Assembly: GCA_039621445.1 (NCBI GenBank)
Contig: CP154955.1
Coordinates: 20,945,823-21,009,822 of the forward strand
Origin: Euglena gracilis
Taxonomy: Eukaryota > Euglenida > Euglenophyceae > Euglenales
Length of the DNA: 64,000 bases
Direction: 5' to 3'
Shown: positions 48,328 through 56,411 of the stretch, piece after piece
Position numbering within the stretch: the first letter of the stretch is position 1
Layout: every line of letters begins with the position of its first letter
Translations under genes and position numbers: made by a program
Notes under the pieces: generated by a model
The model's database searches: none
What the model was told of the DNA's origin: nothing
What the model saw: the letters and a program-made list of their open reading frames with translations, nothing else

Positions 48328-48822
48328 TGCTCTTGCCCACACCCCAGAAAAGATGGCCGGGCCTGAAGTAGCCATCAGCAGGGGAATTTTTCCTGGTCCG
48401 CCCAAAGCCAGGAATCAAAATTGTCCCCCTCCACCAATGGGGGGAGCTGAATGGGGGGGGGGGGAATGGGCAGGCATGCCGTAGCACAAACAATCCCTCT
48501 GGTCGGGGTTGGAAAAGGTCTGGGCTGGGAAAGAAGAAGCTTTTTAGGAGTTCCGACCACAATTTGATGGGATTCAAACTACCCCCAGGTCATCCAGCTG
48601 CTTGTGAAGTCCCACCTGCGGCGCTTGGCGCGGGGCGGCCTCCGGGGCAACGCCGCGCTGGCCGTGCTGGGCGCGTTGCTGACCAGCCTGCTGCTGCAGG
48701 CCGTGCTCCGGGTCAGCGTCGGGGTGACGCGGGACATGGTGCGGGCCGTGCTGCGGTCTGTGTTGCGGCGCCGCCCGACCCGGCCAGCCCTCCAACCCCC
48801 TGTTGCCCTCAGCCCAGCATAG
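28538..48822 (+). CDS. ABC1/UbiB-family atypical protein kinase (ABC1K/ADCK type), copy 2, spliced gene span
   Basis: About 19 exons, listed separately, give roughly 800 residues from the first exon assigned here to the TAG at 48820-48822. Family hallmarks appear in order: the KxGQ motif (KIGQTLSQRPDII), the alanine-rich loop (PEPIASASLGQV), the VAVK-type lysine (LAVKVQRP), a version of the ELDYxxEA motif (ELRYEKEA), VLxMEWIxG, the HADPHxGN catalytic loop (HADPHEGN), LDFG, and a C-terminal half with RYRLLTPPY, LEGMA and PNFNIY. The last exon has a hydrophobic stretch followed by a basic tail. In plants and algae such long forms are plastid proteins linked to prenylquinone metabolism and plastoglobules; that role is carried over from the family and not shown by the sequence. 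Two family residues differ (ELDY to ELRY, HADPHPGN to HADPHEGN). The start codon is not fixed, because in-phase exons continue upstream. One junction (44463 to 46154) is not fully resolved. Confidence 0.85.
28962..29044 (+). CDS. ABC1K copy 2, exon b
   Basis: Encodes GIDEGDYAQLRG, read with one substitution relative to copy 1, and FDAERLEAMLAYLVG; ends in phase 2 before exon c. Confidence 0.6.
29519..29756 (+). CDS. ABC1K copy 2, exon c (KxGQ)
   Basis: Encodes the start of the ABC1 domain with KIGQTLSQRPDII; boundaries as in copy 1. Confidence 0.87.
30627..30743 (+). CDS. ABC1K copy 2, exon d
   Basis: Encodes EAADALKSLQSRSPPFP and onward to PIAPTQ. The donor reads CAG|GCGGCC, GC instead of the GT in copy 1. 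Confidence 0.78.
30890..31048 (+). CDS. ABC1K copy 2, exon e
   Basis: Encodes the Ala-rich loop PEPIASASLGQ. Six extra bases relative to copy 1 add two residues (TVAVDPP for TVDPP). Confidence 0.72.
31513..31677 (+). CDS. ABC1K copy 2, exon f
   Basis: Encodes the invariant lysine in LAVKVQRP; identical protein to copy 1. Confidence 0.87.
35081..35165 (+). CDS. ABC1K copy 2, exon g
   Basis: Encodes VFNELRYEKEA; same boundaries and phases as copy 1. Confidence 0.8.
36170..37110. repeat. Pentanucleotide satellite array, copy 2
   Basis: Same unit types as 8690-10190 (ACTAT, then GATAT, AATAC and AATGT), but about 0.5 kb shorter. Confidence 0.97.
38258..38418. other. Segment present only in copy 2 (about 160 bp)
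   Basis: It interrupts the match to copy 1 at about 11310, between TCAAGTC and CGCCTCTCCCGGG. It contains GGCGGCGCATCTCGC, and a similar GGCGGCGGATCTCGC occurs in the copy 1-only segment at about 16460. Confidence 0.6.
40013..40104 (+). CDS. ABC1K copy 2, exon h
   Basis: Encodes RVLAMEWINGTA; same boundaries and phases as copy 1. Confidence 0.85.
41112..41346. other. Segment present only in copy 2 (about 235 bp)
   Basis: It sits between GAAGCTCCGCAG and CATGAGGTGGGTGG. One frame (DWQKEAVLALDRAIVI and onward, up to ATGAG|GTGGGT) looks coding-like, but it does not fit the ABC1K phases and I cannot identify it. Confidence 0.55.
42167..42235 (+). CDS. ABC1K copy 2, exon i
   Basis: Encodes FRDLPKHRQLLMAEM and AVEACVTQ; the donor is again GC (CAG|GCATGA). 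Confidence 0.75.
42701..42740 (+). CDS. ABC1K copy 2, exon j (catalytic loop)
   Basis: Micro-exon for MLNTGFVHADPHE; catalytic aspartate present. Confidence 0.85.
43391..43539 (+). CDS. ABC1K copy 2, exon k (DFG)
   Basis: Encodes NMLLSDEDELVFLDFGLV and following helix; identical to copy 1. Confidence 0.88.
44132..44190 (+). CDS. ABC1K copy 2, exon l
   Basis: Encodes DVGFAPKDCF; exits in phase 2, matching exon m. Confidence 0.72.
44340..44463 (+). CDS. ABC1K copy 2, exon m
   Basis: Reads YARIPKHLYEQVDELTK and on to GTSLL, ending CTG|GTATGC in phase 0. This is the intact version of the exon broken at 17717. Confidence 0.65.
44661..44722. repeat. (CAT)n microsatellite, copy 2
   Basis: About twenty CAT units, longer than the array at 18028. 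Confidence 0.97.
45319..45852. mobile_element. 534-bp non-autonomous TIR element inserted at a splice acceptor
   Basis: The ends are CAGGGGGG...AAATTGATATC and GATATCAATTATTCC...CCCCCCTG, an inverted pair. CCCAGG flanks both sides (45313-45318 and 45853-45858) and occurs once in the empty site of copy 1 (18668-18673). Just inside each end are tandem CCGCAATTTTT units (45341-45475 and 45751-45826). There is no transposase. A 6-bp duplication does not point to one superfamily; CAGGG ends recall hAT-type elements. Confidence 0.8.
45858..45906 (+). CDS. ABC1K copy 2, candidate exon x
   Basis: Encodes SIESQEGGKSRFGAL after CCCAG. Entry phase 0 matches exon m. The donor leaves phase 1, while the next exon wants phase 2, so a splice or sequence problem remains. 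Confidence 0.42.
46154..46361 (+). CDS. ABC1K copy 2, exon n
   Basis: Encodes LADLSTRYRLLTPPY, CRTFLTLEGMAATADPNF and RRAMSPSTPAGIQ, a strongly conserved C-terminal block of plastid-type ABC1K. The acceptor GTGGACAG is my best choice; CCTCAG at 46192 is an alternative. Confidence 0.85.
46400..46492. repeat. (GTGC)n/(GT)n microsatellite
   Basis: GTGC and ATGC tetramers followed by GT dimers, in the intron after exon n. Confidence 0.95.
46701..46827 (+). CDS. ABC1K copy 2, exon o
   Basis: Encodes ALRNAWFTAQGGLQWDRIE and onward, the family's 'LRxxLFxxDGxxxWxRLE' segment; exits in phase 1. Confidence 0.82.
47349..47464 (+). CDS. ABC1K copy 2, exon p
   Basis: Encodes ERGALALSGLLGAPEG and VHDVDTAKTIFEIAQHK. 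Entry phase 1 matches exon o, exit phase 0. Confidence 0.75.
47807..48019 (+). CDS. ABC1K copy 2, exon q
   Basis: Encodes AMCQLCANITTDVLRAYL, a Pro/Ala/Glu-rich linker and a Gln/Lys-rich end, to AAG|GTGCCT. The frame is open further upstream (MDWFRSASLQ), so the exon may start earlier. Confidence 0.7.
48168..48326. repeat. (GTGC)n(GC)n(GT)n compound microsatellite
   Basis: About 60 bp of GTGC units, a short alternating GC block and about 75 bp of GT, in the intron after exon q. The GC and GT blocks are purine-pyrimidine alternating and could form Z-DNA. Confidence 0.97.
48589..48822 (+). CDS. ABC1K copy 2, last exon r with stop
   Basis: Encodes VIQLLVKSHLRRLARGG, a hydrophobic segment (AALAVLGALLTSLLLQAVL) likely to be membrane-associated, then a basic tail and TAG at 48820-48822. 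The acceptor ACCCCCAG gives phase 0, matching exon q. Confidence 0.82.
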   Translation, partial: VIQLLVKSHLRRLARGGLRGNAALAVLGALLTSLLLQAVLRVSVGVTRDMVRAVLRSVLRRRPTRPALQPPVALSPA

Positions 48823-48904
48823 CCTTTCGTCCCACCCTCCCAACCTCCGGTGCACCCCCCCCCCCCCCGCAGCGTCTCGCCCATACCATTTCTTAATTTC
48901 TGTC

Positions 48905-49185
48905 CTCTGGGGGGTGATTGACTGCTATTTTCCTGACTGACTGGTTTTTGACCCCGGAGGGAGGGGTTACCCACCCAGCGCCAAGGAGGTGGAAAATTTT
49001 TGGCTTTTGGCCAAAATCCATTGATTTTGAGCCATTTTTGGCTGGAGTGACCGACCGCCCCTCCCCCGGGTATGAAGTGGGTGATTGGTTTTCAAAGTGG
49101 CTGACATGTTTTTTTGGAAAGTGGAAGCAACCCCCCTCCCGGAAAATCCCCTCTCGGGGTCAGCCAATGTGGTCCCTGGGGGGGG
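48905..49185. repeat. Repeat related to the MITE-like family, downstream of the gene
   Basis: It contains GACTGACTGGTTTTTG, GAGTGACCGACCGCCCC and GTGATTGGTTTTCAAAG, close to motifs inside 1681-1904 and 3482-3814. The ends are not clear. Confidence 0.45.
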
Positions 49186-50640
49186 GGGTGGGAAAGGAAG
49201 CGGTATGGTTTGTCCTCTCCCCCTGTATCCATCCTATTGTTGGCGTATAAGTTGTACCATATCCCTGACCCCCCTCTGCGCTGAATCCTGACTGGCATAC
49301 TTCGCTCCCAACACCTTGTCCACCCTCCAGGCAGCACCACGTTGGAAATGTGTTGAAACCAGAAATTTGGAGATGACATTTTTTGCCCACCGTGATGCAA
49401 AATGGACAGGGCATTTCTTTCTCTTTTGTTTGTTTTGCAAAAGGAGCCCACCCTTTTCCAACGGACGGCAGGTTTTGGAAGTTGTCAGTGTTTAAAATCA
49501 GCCCAGTTCCTGCCGATCTCTACCCCCCCAACTAAGAATGGTGGAAAATTTCTTTAAAACACCCCGAAACCCCTTTTAGGCCAGAAGTGATGAAAATTCT
49601 GATGTTTTTGCCTTTTTTGAGAGCAAAAAAATCCTACCAAACACCAATTCACACACAGGTGGTGCAAAACAATGAGATGAGTTTTCCTGTTTCGGGAAAA
49701 ACATTCCTGAAAAAGAAAAACATTCCCGAGGATGGCCAAGAAAAATTTCAACCATCCAAGGAGGAAAATAAGAAACCTTCCAGGGAGGTCTCCAGCAACA
49801 AACCCAAAAATGAAGTCCTGAGTTTTGAAAATTGCCAAGAAAAACCAAAAAATGCTCAGTTGTCACTGCCTTTCCAGCCTTAGTTCAGGACTTGTCCCCT
49901 AAATTAAATTGAGACATCTGCACCAAGTCCTTGAGGGTGCCCATTGCTAACCCTCCGTTTCACAACCATTGGCCACCGCTTATTACCAGCCTTGGCCGCC
50001 CCCCTGCTTTGAGGCGCTGAGGCGATGCCTCTGGTGCTCAGGTGTACTTCTGAACACCATCCCTGCCTTATTCTGTGAGTGGACATTTCGAGCGGTCTTC
50101 TCTTTTTGTCCAATTCCACTGTTTTGTTTCCGGCGCTGCACCTTCACCCAGATCAGGTTCCCTGATCAGCAGCAGGGAAGCTGAGGGAGTGTTAAGCTGG
50201 TGTAACATTACTCGTTCTCAATGCAGTGAAACCGTGGTTTTTTCCATCATACTTGTGATGCCCTGGTTGCTCCTGCACCATGACGAAGCTTTCATCATGC
50301 GAATGCTGGCAGGTCGCTCTGATCAATCAGTTTTCCGGAAGAAGTGAAGTGAATTAAATTTTGTTTCCTCATAACTCTGGAGAGAAAGGGGCCGGACACA
50401 TGCTCGATACTTCACTTTTTTGCTGTGGGCAGGCAGAGGGGCAGGGCACCCCGGGGTTTTATGGTGCCCCCAGCACCGAAGGCATTGGGGGCCCGAAAAT
50501 GGCCATTTTCTTGGGCTGGTCTTTGTGCGTCGCCCACGGAGTCACCCCCTCCCGTGTCGGTATGCCGCGAGGGAGTGCGAGACACCTCGGGCTCCGCACT
50601 TTGCCCTTGTGAGGCCCGATTGCGCATTGAAATTAGGGGG
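49186..50640. other. Intergenic stretch, no assigned gene
   Basis: A + strand open frame at 49660-49883 is Lys/Glu-rich and follows CACACACAG, so it could be an exon, but nothing identifies it. No other structure is evident, apart from one CAGCACCGAAGGCATT hairpin-like motif at 50470. Confidence 0.4.
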
Positions 50641-50653
50641 GCCAGGGCATTTT

Positions 50654-51520
50654 CTAAGGCACCTTGGGCACGAAGTCGTTGATAGTGGGCTGCAAAAGCC
50701 TCAACCCCCCTCCGCTGGCCAATTTAAAAACTTCTTGGCAGAAATTTTTTGAGCAAACCAACTCCCTCTGGTGAGTGGCCCCCCCAAACCTGGGGGGAAC
50801 CCTTTTTTGTCTAAAAAAATCTTTGGCTATTGAAGCAATTGTGTCAGCACTTAAGGGTGCATAAGGGGGTGTTAATGAAATGAGGAGGGGAGGGGAGGGG
50901 ACCCCCACGAATGAACCTGTTGCAGCCACATCGTGCATCATTAAATGGCAGTGGCTGATTTGTGGACATTGCGGAAGTGTCGCAACTCTCTCCCACTTGT
51001 GGAACTTTTGGCCTTTACGCCTAATTTTGATGTAGGGCGCCAAGCCCAACACACTGGCTGTACGCTTGATTCTTTCAAAATCAGAAGATTGATATATACA
51101 GAGGATTCCTGAACAAAAAAATGAGGTGTATACGCAATGTACAAATGTCAGTGGGAAAGGGGACTTGGGCCAGCCCTTGGAGGATTGGAAGGGGGTCTCA
51201 AAATACACCGTATTTCTCCAAGTTTTGGTTCCAAAATATTTTGTAAGGTGCTAACATGGTGTGGAAACTCAGTCCACCAAACCCTAGCCATAGCACTGTA
51301 TGCATTACGGGCCTGGGGTTTTTAAAACTGAAGTAATTGGGTCAAGGCGTCAGCCACTTGGTCTGTGGTGGCTTCAGGGTGGGGCACCCCATTTTCTCCA
51401 AAATAACCCAAAGAAGCGCAAAAGCGCTTTGATAACGCCGTAGGCTGGAACTTTTCCCCAGGAAATCTTCAATCGTTTTTTCTTGTATTTGTTTGCACTC
51501 CAATTTTTTTTATGAGCAAA
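50654..51520 (-). pseudogene. Tyrosine recombinase remnant of a DIRS-like retroelement
   Basis: On the - strand, a core-binding-like part is readable near 51263-51480 (NAYSAMARVWW context). After a frame change it is followed by the catalytic part in 50654-51208, where PLSADTIASIAKDFF precedes a His-Gln-Arg patch where the family's HxxR box (usually AHSTRG) would lie. Stops and frame changes show decay. It lies downstream, on the same strand, of an RNase H remnant at 53301-54024, the order expected in DIRS/Ngaro/PAT elements (RT-RNase H, then recombinase). A Crypton is less likely because of that RNase H. The call is by recognition only, without alignment. Confidence 0.6.
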
Positions 51521-51646
51521 TCCTGCAAAGGAGGGGCCACCTGGGGGGTGGCATTTTCTCCCCCCTGCAATTGGTAAACATGTCCTTGTAGAGGGTGATT
51601 TTCAGGCAGGGGGTTCCTGGAACTTTAAGCTTTATTAATTGGGGCC

Positions 51647-51935
51647 TGTGAGCGCGGGCCAGATTTGAGATATATTTTTGTAAGAACTGCCAGCAGAAAT
51701 TAGGCATTGCCTCACAGAGATTTTGGGGAATTACATTTTTCACAGGCAAGCTGGCAAACAGTGTACAAGTTTGCGTGGGACTCTGAACTGGATTCAAAGT
51801 ATCAAGTCTTGTCTTCTGGGGTGCTGTGTGGGGAAGTTTGGGAAGAAGACCCCTGAAGGCTGAAAAGTTGGAATTGGCCAGAAGTCTGATGTGGTGAAAT
51901 TATCTGGACACACTGGACCATCCCCCCAACTTGCA
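51647..51935 (+). repeat. 5' LTR of element A
   Basis: 289 bp, TG...CA ends, nearly identical to 53013-53300. Confidence 0.88.
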
Positions 51936-53012
51936 CAAACTTGTATGAGATTTGCAGTGCAGAAAAGCCCCGTACAAACGTACCTGTGGAGCCGGGAGAC
52001 ACTCAGAAGTGAAATGTCATGGAAGTGGCGGGCCAGCTCAGCAGCAGAAGGGGACAAGGCAGAGGAAGGCACCAGTTGGCACACAGTGAGATGCTGTGTT
52101 GGGCCACCATGATCAACTCTCCAGATCAAGCTAGCAGCAGGCGATCCTGGAGTTGGTGCTGCTGTGGGTCTTGGTTGGAGCCTGGGCTGAAGGACAGACG
52201 AATGTCAATCACAGCCCGCCATCATCGTCAACAATCCATCTCAATCTCCAAAATGTCTGTCAAGATGTCATTCCAGGGTCAAGTTCAAGTCAAGATGTCA
52301 AGTTCAATTTCAAGATACCAAGGAATTCTGTGGAAGAAAGTTGTCATGTCAAGATTTCAATTTCCCAAGGTCAATCTGTGAAGGAGTTCTGTCATTCCAA
52401 GTTCCCAAGGTCAATCTGTGGAGGATCCAAGGTGTGATGTCCAAGCTTACAAGTTCCCAAGTTCAAGATGTCAAGTTTCAATGTCATTGGTCAAGTTCCC
52501 CCTGCAGATTTCGGCGCGAGGAGCCTGACCTCGTGAAAAACAGTGATCAGGGTTGTGCAACAGCCCTACAAATGCACATCTGGTGATCATCTTCGAGTTC
52601 GTCAACCTGTTGCTGCTGTGATGGCTGTGGTGTGTGCCGCCTCCCTGTTCGGTGCTGGGCCGCTTCAAGGGGGCTCTGCTCCGGTTTAGCTCGGCGGGGG
52701 TCGCCGAAGCCCCGGCTGGACACCGTGGGGGGTCATGTTGTACGGGGTAGGTCGTACGACATGGCTCTCTAAGGTGGAAAGGCTGGGGTGGAGGTAGGCG
52801 GGCCCCGCATGGTATTTGTCTGTGGATTTGGACATGATTACGATTATCTGTGGATTCGAAGATTTGGCAATTTAAATTCGAGAACCGCCATTCGTCACTT
52901 TCCATGTCGCTGTTGCGTGTGTGTGCGTGTGTGTTGAATTTTTATCTCCGGCCCGCTCATTTTTTACTTCCGTTTTGGACAATTGCCTGGCAATTGTTTT
53001 TGGGAAGGGGGG

Positions 53013-53300
53013 TGTGAGCGCGGGCCAGATTTGAGATTTATTTTGGTAAGAGATGCCAGCAGAAATTAAGCATTGCATCACAGAGATTTTGGGGAATTAC
53101 ATTTTACACAGGCAAGCTGGCAAACAGTGTACAAGTTTGCGTGGGACTCTGAACTGGATTCAAAGTATCAAGTCTTGTCTTCTGGGGTGCTGTGTGGGGA
53201 AGTTTGGGAAGAAGACCCCTGAATGCTGAAAAGTTGGAATTGGCCAGAAGTCTGATGTGGTGAAGTTATCTGGACACACTGGACTATCCCCCAACTTGCA
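53013..53300 (+). repeat. 3' LTR of element A
   Basis: 288 bp, directly preceded by the purine tract GGGAAGGGGGG. Confidence 0.88.
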
Positions 53301-54024
53301 GGCCACCACGTGGCTGAATCCAAAAAGGGGGTTACCATCAAAACTTTGGTCCGGGCAAACGTTTCCAATCGTGGCCTGTCTGACTCCCACCAGCTTAAGG
53401 GGTCTGCCAAGCATTCCTTTGAGGGAACCCATTTCACTTGTGGATTAATTTTTTTACATGCACCTTTTCAAAAAAATGGTCGTAGAAGGATATTGAAAGT
53501 GTCTTTTCTGCCCCACCTTTTGTCAGGTAATAATAAATTACCTGGTTGTCCACTGAAAGGGACACCGTTTCCCGTGGCCTACTTAGACTGTTCACTGTGC
53601 TGATGACTGCATGTAATTATTGTACATTGATATGTGAAACGGAGCTTTCCCTCCAAAACTCCTGGACAATTTCTCCAGTATGAACGCCCAGCCTCCCCCA
53701 GGCATGGGTGCTGCTGTCGGACTGTAACTCCTCTGTTGCAGTTTGAGGGAAATGTCTCCCCCCCCCGGTGTCTAGCAGATTTCTTATTTCCCTGGATTGG
53801 GCTTTTATGTCCTGTGAAATGGAATGCTTTGAGTCCCATGCGGCTGCAGACTTTTTGACCAAAAACTTTGTTAGGGAATCTGTGAAAGCCATAAAAAAGG
53901 GCAGCGCAATGAGTTTTCCCCTCTTTCCGGTTCGGTGACCGTGCACGGAATGGGCTCCCCGGCAGGCCGAGTGGAGGAAAACAATCACCCGGAACTCCGG
54001 TAAAAATTGGCACACGTGCCACAA
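53301..54024 (-). pseudogene. RNase H (and RT connection) remnant of a DIRS-like retroelement
   Basis: Reading the - strand: a connection-like region, then QSDSSTHAWG (first catalytic Asp context), SHINVQ followed by a stop where the family has Glu, DNQVIYYYLTKGG (a later catalytic Asp) and KWVPSKECLADPLS (the 'wvPs...aDxlSR' box). HIN(V/Y)xE and DNxxxxxYL are typical of DIRS and related RNase H. The frame continues toward the recombinase across the LTR element at 51647-53300. I could not find a reverse transcriptase YxDD box upstream, so the element is partial. Confidence 0.68.
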
Positions 54025-54600
54025 AAATTCCCTTTCTTTTGTGACTTTCGGTCCCTGAATTCAGCCAGAACCTGGGTTCCGGCAGCCAACTAATTCAAAA
54101 ATTGGGGGGGGGGGTATTTCTGGCCAACTCCTTTGGGGGTGCCTCTGAAGCAGTAGGGGGGGGGAGGAAAATCCTGGTTAAAAAAAGGGTAGCGGGAGGG
54201 GGGTAGCAGAAGAACACCTCCTTTTCTCTGGTAGGGACTGGAAGATCTCCTTCTTCCTCTTCTTTCGGTAATCCAAAGACTTCTCTTGATTGAAGTGTAT
54301 CCATTTTTGAATTGATTTGATTCTTGATCTCAACTTCAAATTTTGATTCTTGACTAAGCATGCACAAATCTTTCAATGAAACATCAGGAAGAGATAACCT
54401 GGGGGAAATGTACACAGGAAAAAAAGTAGCGGAAGGGGGGAGAAGTTTGCTAATTCAGGTGCGCAGGCGCCAGGCAACGTCCCGCCGCCCACACTCCCCT
54501 TCCCACCGAGGCGCCCGGCCTCGCCTGCCTTCGGCTAACCTTGGAGGCGGGCGATGCGCATCTCATCGTCAACGTCAAAAAAGTCCAAACGAGGGGAGGG
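54025..54600 (-). other. Probable decayed 5' part of the DIRS-like element
   Basis: A - strand frame (54095-54415) with KFEVEIKNQINSKM and a Glu-rich stretch is open but unidentified. It lies where RT or gag sequence of the element would be expected. Confidence 0.3.
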
Positions 54601-55760
54601 TGTGGGTCTACGGAGGGGAAATGACGTACAGAGGGCAGGGGTGTGGTCCGGCCCTTCGGCCCTGGCCTTCGGCGTTTGGTGGCCTGGGGTGACCCTTGTG
54701 TGTCGGCTTGCGCGCCACAGAAGCCTGGTCAGGGGCTGGTTGGTCCCCAGCGGTCTTCTGGCAGGCCGGCTGCAGGCACCTGTGGGCGCCTGGGGTGGTG
54801 GTGGAAGTCCTCCGGACTCTTGGCTGGAGCCGCAAGCTTGCTGGTTGTCTCGTCAGCCGCGCCGCGCAGACCTGCAGGCTGGTTGCAGAGTCTGTAGAAT
54901 TGAGACTTTTTGCGGTGACGGCTCTCCCCGGCTCTCCCCGGCTGTTTGGGCGGGGGGGGGGGGCGGTCCCTTGGGCTCCCTTGGGTCTTTCTGGTGTCTG
55001 GGGGTCTCTTTGGCTCGCCTTCTTTGCCTCCTGCCTGGCGCTTATCGGCTGGCTGGGGGGGGCCTCTCTCTCCCTTGCGCCTGCTCTTTTCTCCTGTGGC
55101 GTTCTGGGAGGTGGGGTGCCATTGGGCCTTCTTCGGTTCTCGCTTGGCGTTCTGGGGCTCCGGTGGGTGTGGGGGCCCCTGGGGAGGGAGGCGCCCGTCC
55201 GTTTTTTTCCCTTTCGCTGGGGGGTCTGCCTCCATTTTTTTCGCCCAGGGGGGTCTCCCTCCTTTTTTTTTTCGGGGGGTACCCCTGGGGTCTTCTGCCT
55301 TGGTGTGAGGGGCTGGTCTCCCTCGTCTCTCCGGCCCCTGGGGGGGGGTGCTGGGTCTTTGCCCTCTGGGGCCCTGGTGGGGTCCTGGTTCCGTGCTCTT
55401 TGGGGTCCCCTGTGGGGGTCCTGGATCGGTTTCCCCTGTGGGGGGGGGGGGCTTGGTCGCTCGGTTCCCCCCGTGTGGGGGGGGGTGTTGGCTCGGTGTC
55501 CTCTGAGGGGGTCTTGGCCCTTCGGCCCCCTGGAGGTCTGGCAGCCTAGCTCCCTCGCTCCCCTGGGGGGGGGGGGGGTAGCCTTGCTGCCTTTCTCTCT
55601 CTGCGGGGGGGGTGGCTGGCTGGCTGCTGGCCCCCTTGGGCAGCTGGCTTGTCTGTTTGGCCTCCGCCCCGCGCTATCTACCGGTCGTTGTGAACCCTTG
55701 GCCGGCTGAGGGAGTCTGCTCTGCCCCTGGCTGCCGCCCGTCTCTGGCTTCAGGCCTTCG
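54600..55760. other. G/T-skewed low-complexity region with overlapping long frames
   Basis: The + strand is built of G-runs, CTTGG, TCTC and CCCTGG motifs, so several frames stay open (for example 54554-55549 and 54696-55709 on +, and 54608-56038 on -). The - strand product would be Pro/Arg/Lys/Gln-rich. The lack of stops is explained by composition. A gag-like protein of the neighbouring - strand element is possible but not shown. Confidence 0.5.
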
Positions 55761-56012
55761 GTGCCAGCCTCCTCCGGCCTCCACAGTATCAGTGTCAGTG
55801 TGAGGAACACGGAAAGAGGCAACCGCCGAACTGCGCTGCCGTCGGCTCGCCTCCTTCGGTGGAGTCTCCGCGTACCCAGCCTCCACCGGCGTCTTGGTCC
55901 ACTGCGCAGCAGGCACTCTGAAGAGTCGGAAGGCAAGGAACAACAACTGCAGCAGCAGCCCCACAAATACAACCCCCCCTGCCCAGTGCGGTTTGACGCC
56001 AGGCGTTTCCAA
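55674..56012 (-). other. Unidentified - strand open frame with one hydrophobic segment
   Basis: Starts METPGVKPHWAGG and carries a clear hydrophobic stretch (VVFVGLLLQLLFLAF) followed by a Thr/Ser/Pro-rich tail. It is more protein-like than the surrounding frames, with no family recognised. Confidence 0.3.
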
Positions 56013-56411
56013 CCACCCCCGTGGCGGAGGGCTGGCATGGGTAGTCGTGGTTAGAGGAAAACAGGTGGCCTCCGGGTTGTGGCCGGAATGGGTCGGGACT
56101 CACCGGGCCCGCGTTGGGGGGATTGAGGACGCAGACGCCGGAGGTGGTGCCCTCTCGCCGCCTTGGACGGGTCCTGGAGATGCAACGGGAAGGAGCCATT
56201 GGTGGCAAGGGCTCCATCGCAACAGGTAACGAATGAGGCGCACTGAGTATGGGGGTGCGCAGGCAGGATTTGGTGTGAGAGGAACAGGGACGGCGTGGCA
56301 CAGGCCGGCGGCATGGGGTGGAGACGGCCTGTACGCACCGTGAGGGCGGGGGCCCTGGCCCAGATGGCCTTTTCCTTGGCATTGCAATCTCCAATCTGGA
56401 CTTTTTCAGTG

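Larger units (their letters stand above)
51643..53304 (+). mobile_element. Intact non-coding LTR element A (TRIM/LARD-like) with GGCC target duplication
   Basis: Two direct LTRs (51647-51935 and 53013-53300) begin TGTGAGCG and end AACTTGCA. GGCC lies immediately outside both ends. The internal region (51936-53012) has no long ORF and is partly a degenerate CAAG-rich repeat (52200-52500). It starts with CAAACTTGTATGAGATTTG, a candidate primer site, and ends with CAATTGCCTGGCAATTG and a GGGAAGGGGGG purine tract. Both have counterparts in element B. Orientation is set by the purine tract next to the 3' LTR. Confidence 0.85.

Noticed and set aside
48080-48577. His-Thr and Ala-Arg repeat frames at 48.1-48.6 kb (also 46.1-46.6 kb)
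   Set aside because: Produced by (GTGC)n and (GT)n microsatellites.
54608-56038. 476-residue - strand frame as a gene
   Set aside because: It overlaps equally long + strand frames in a G-run region and has no recognisable domain, so composition is the simpler explanation.
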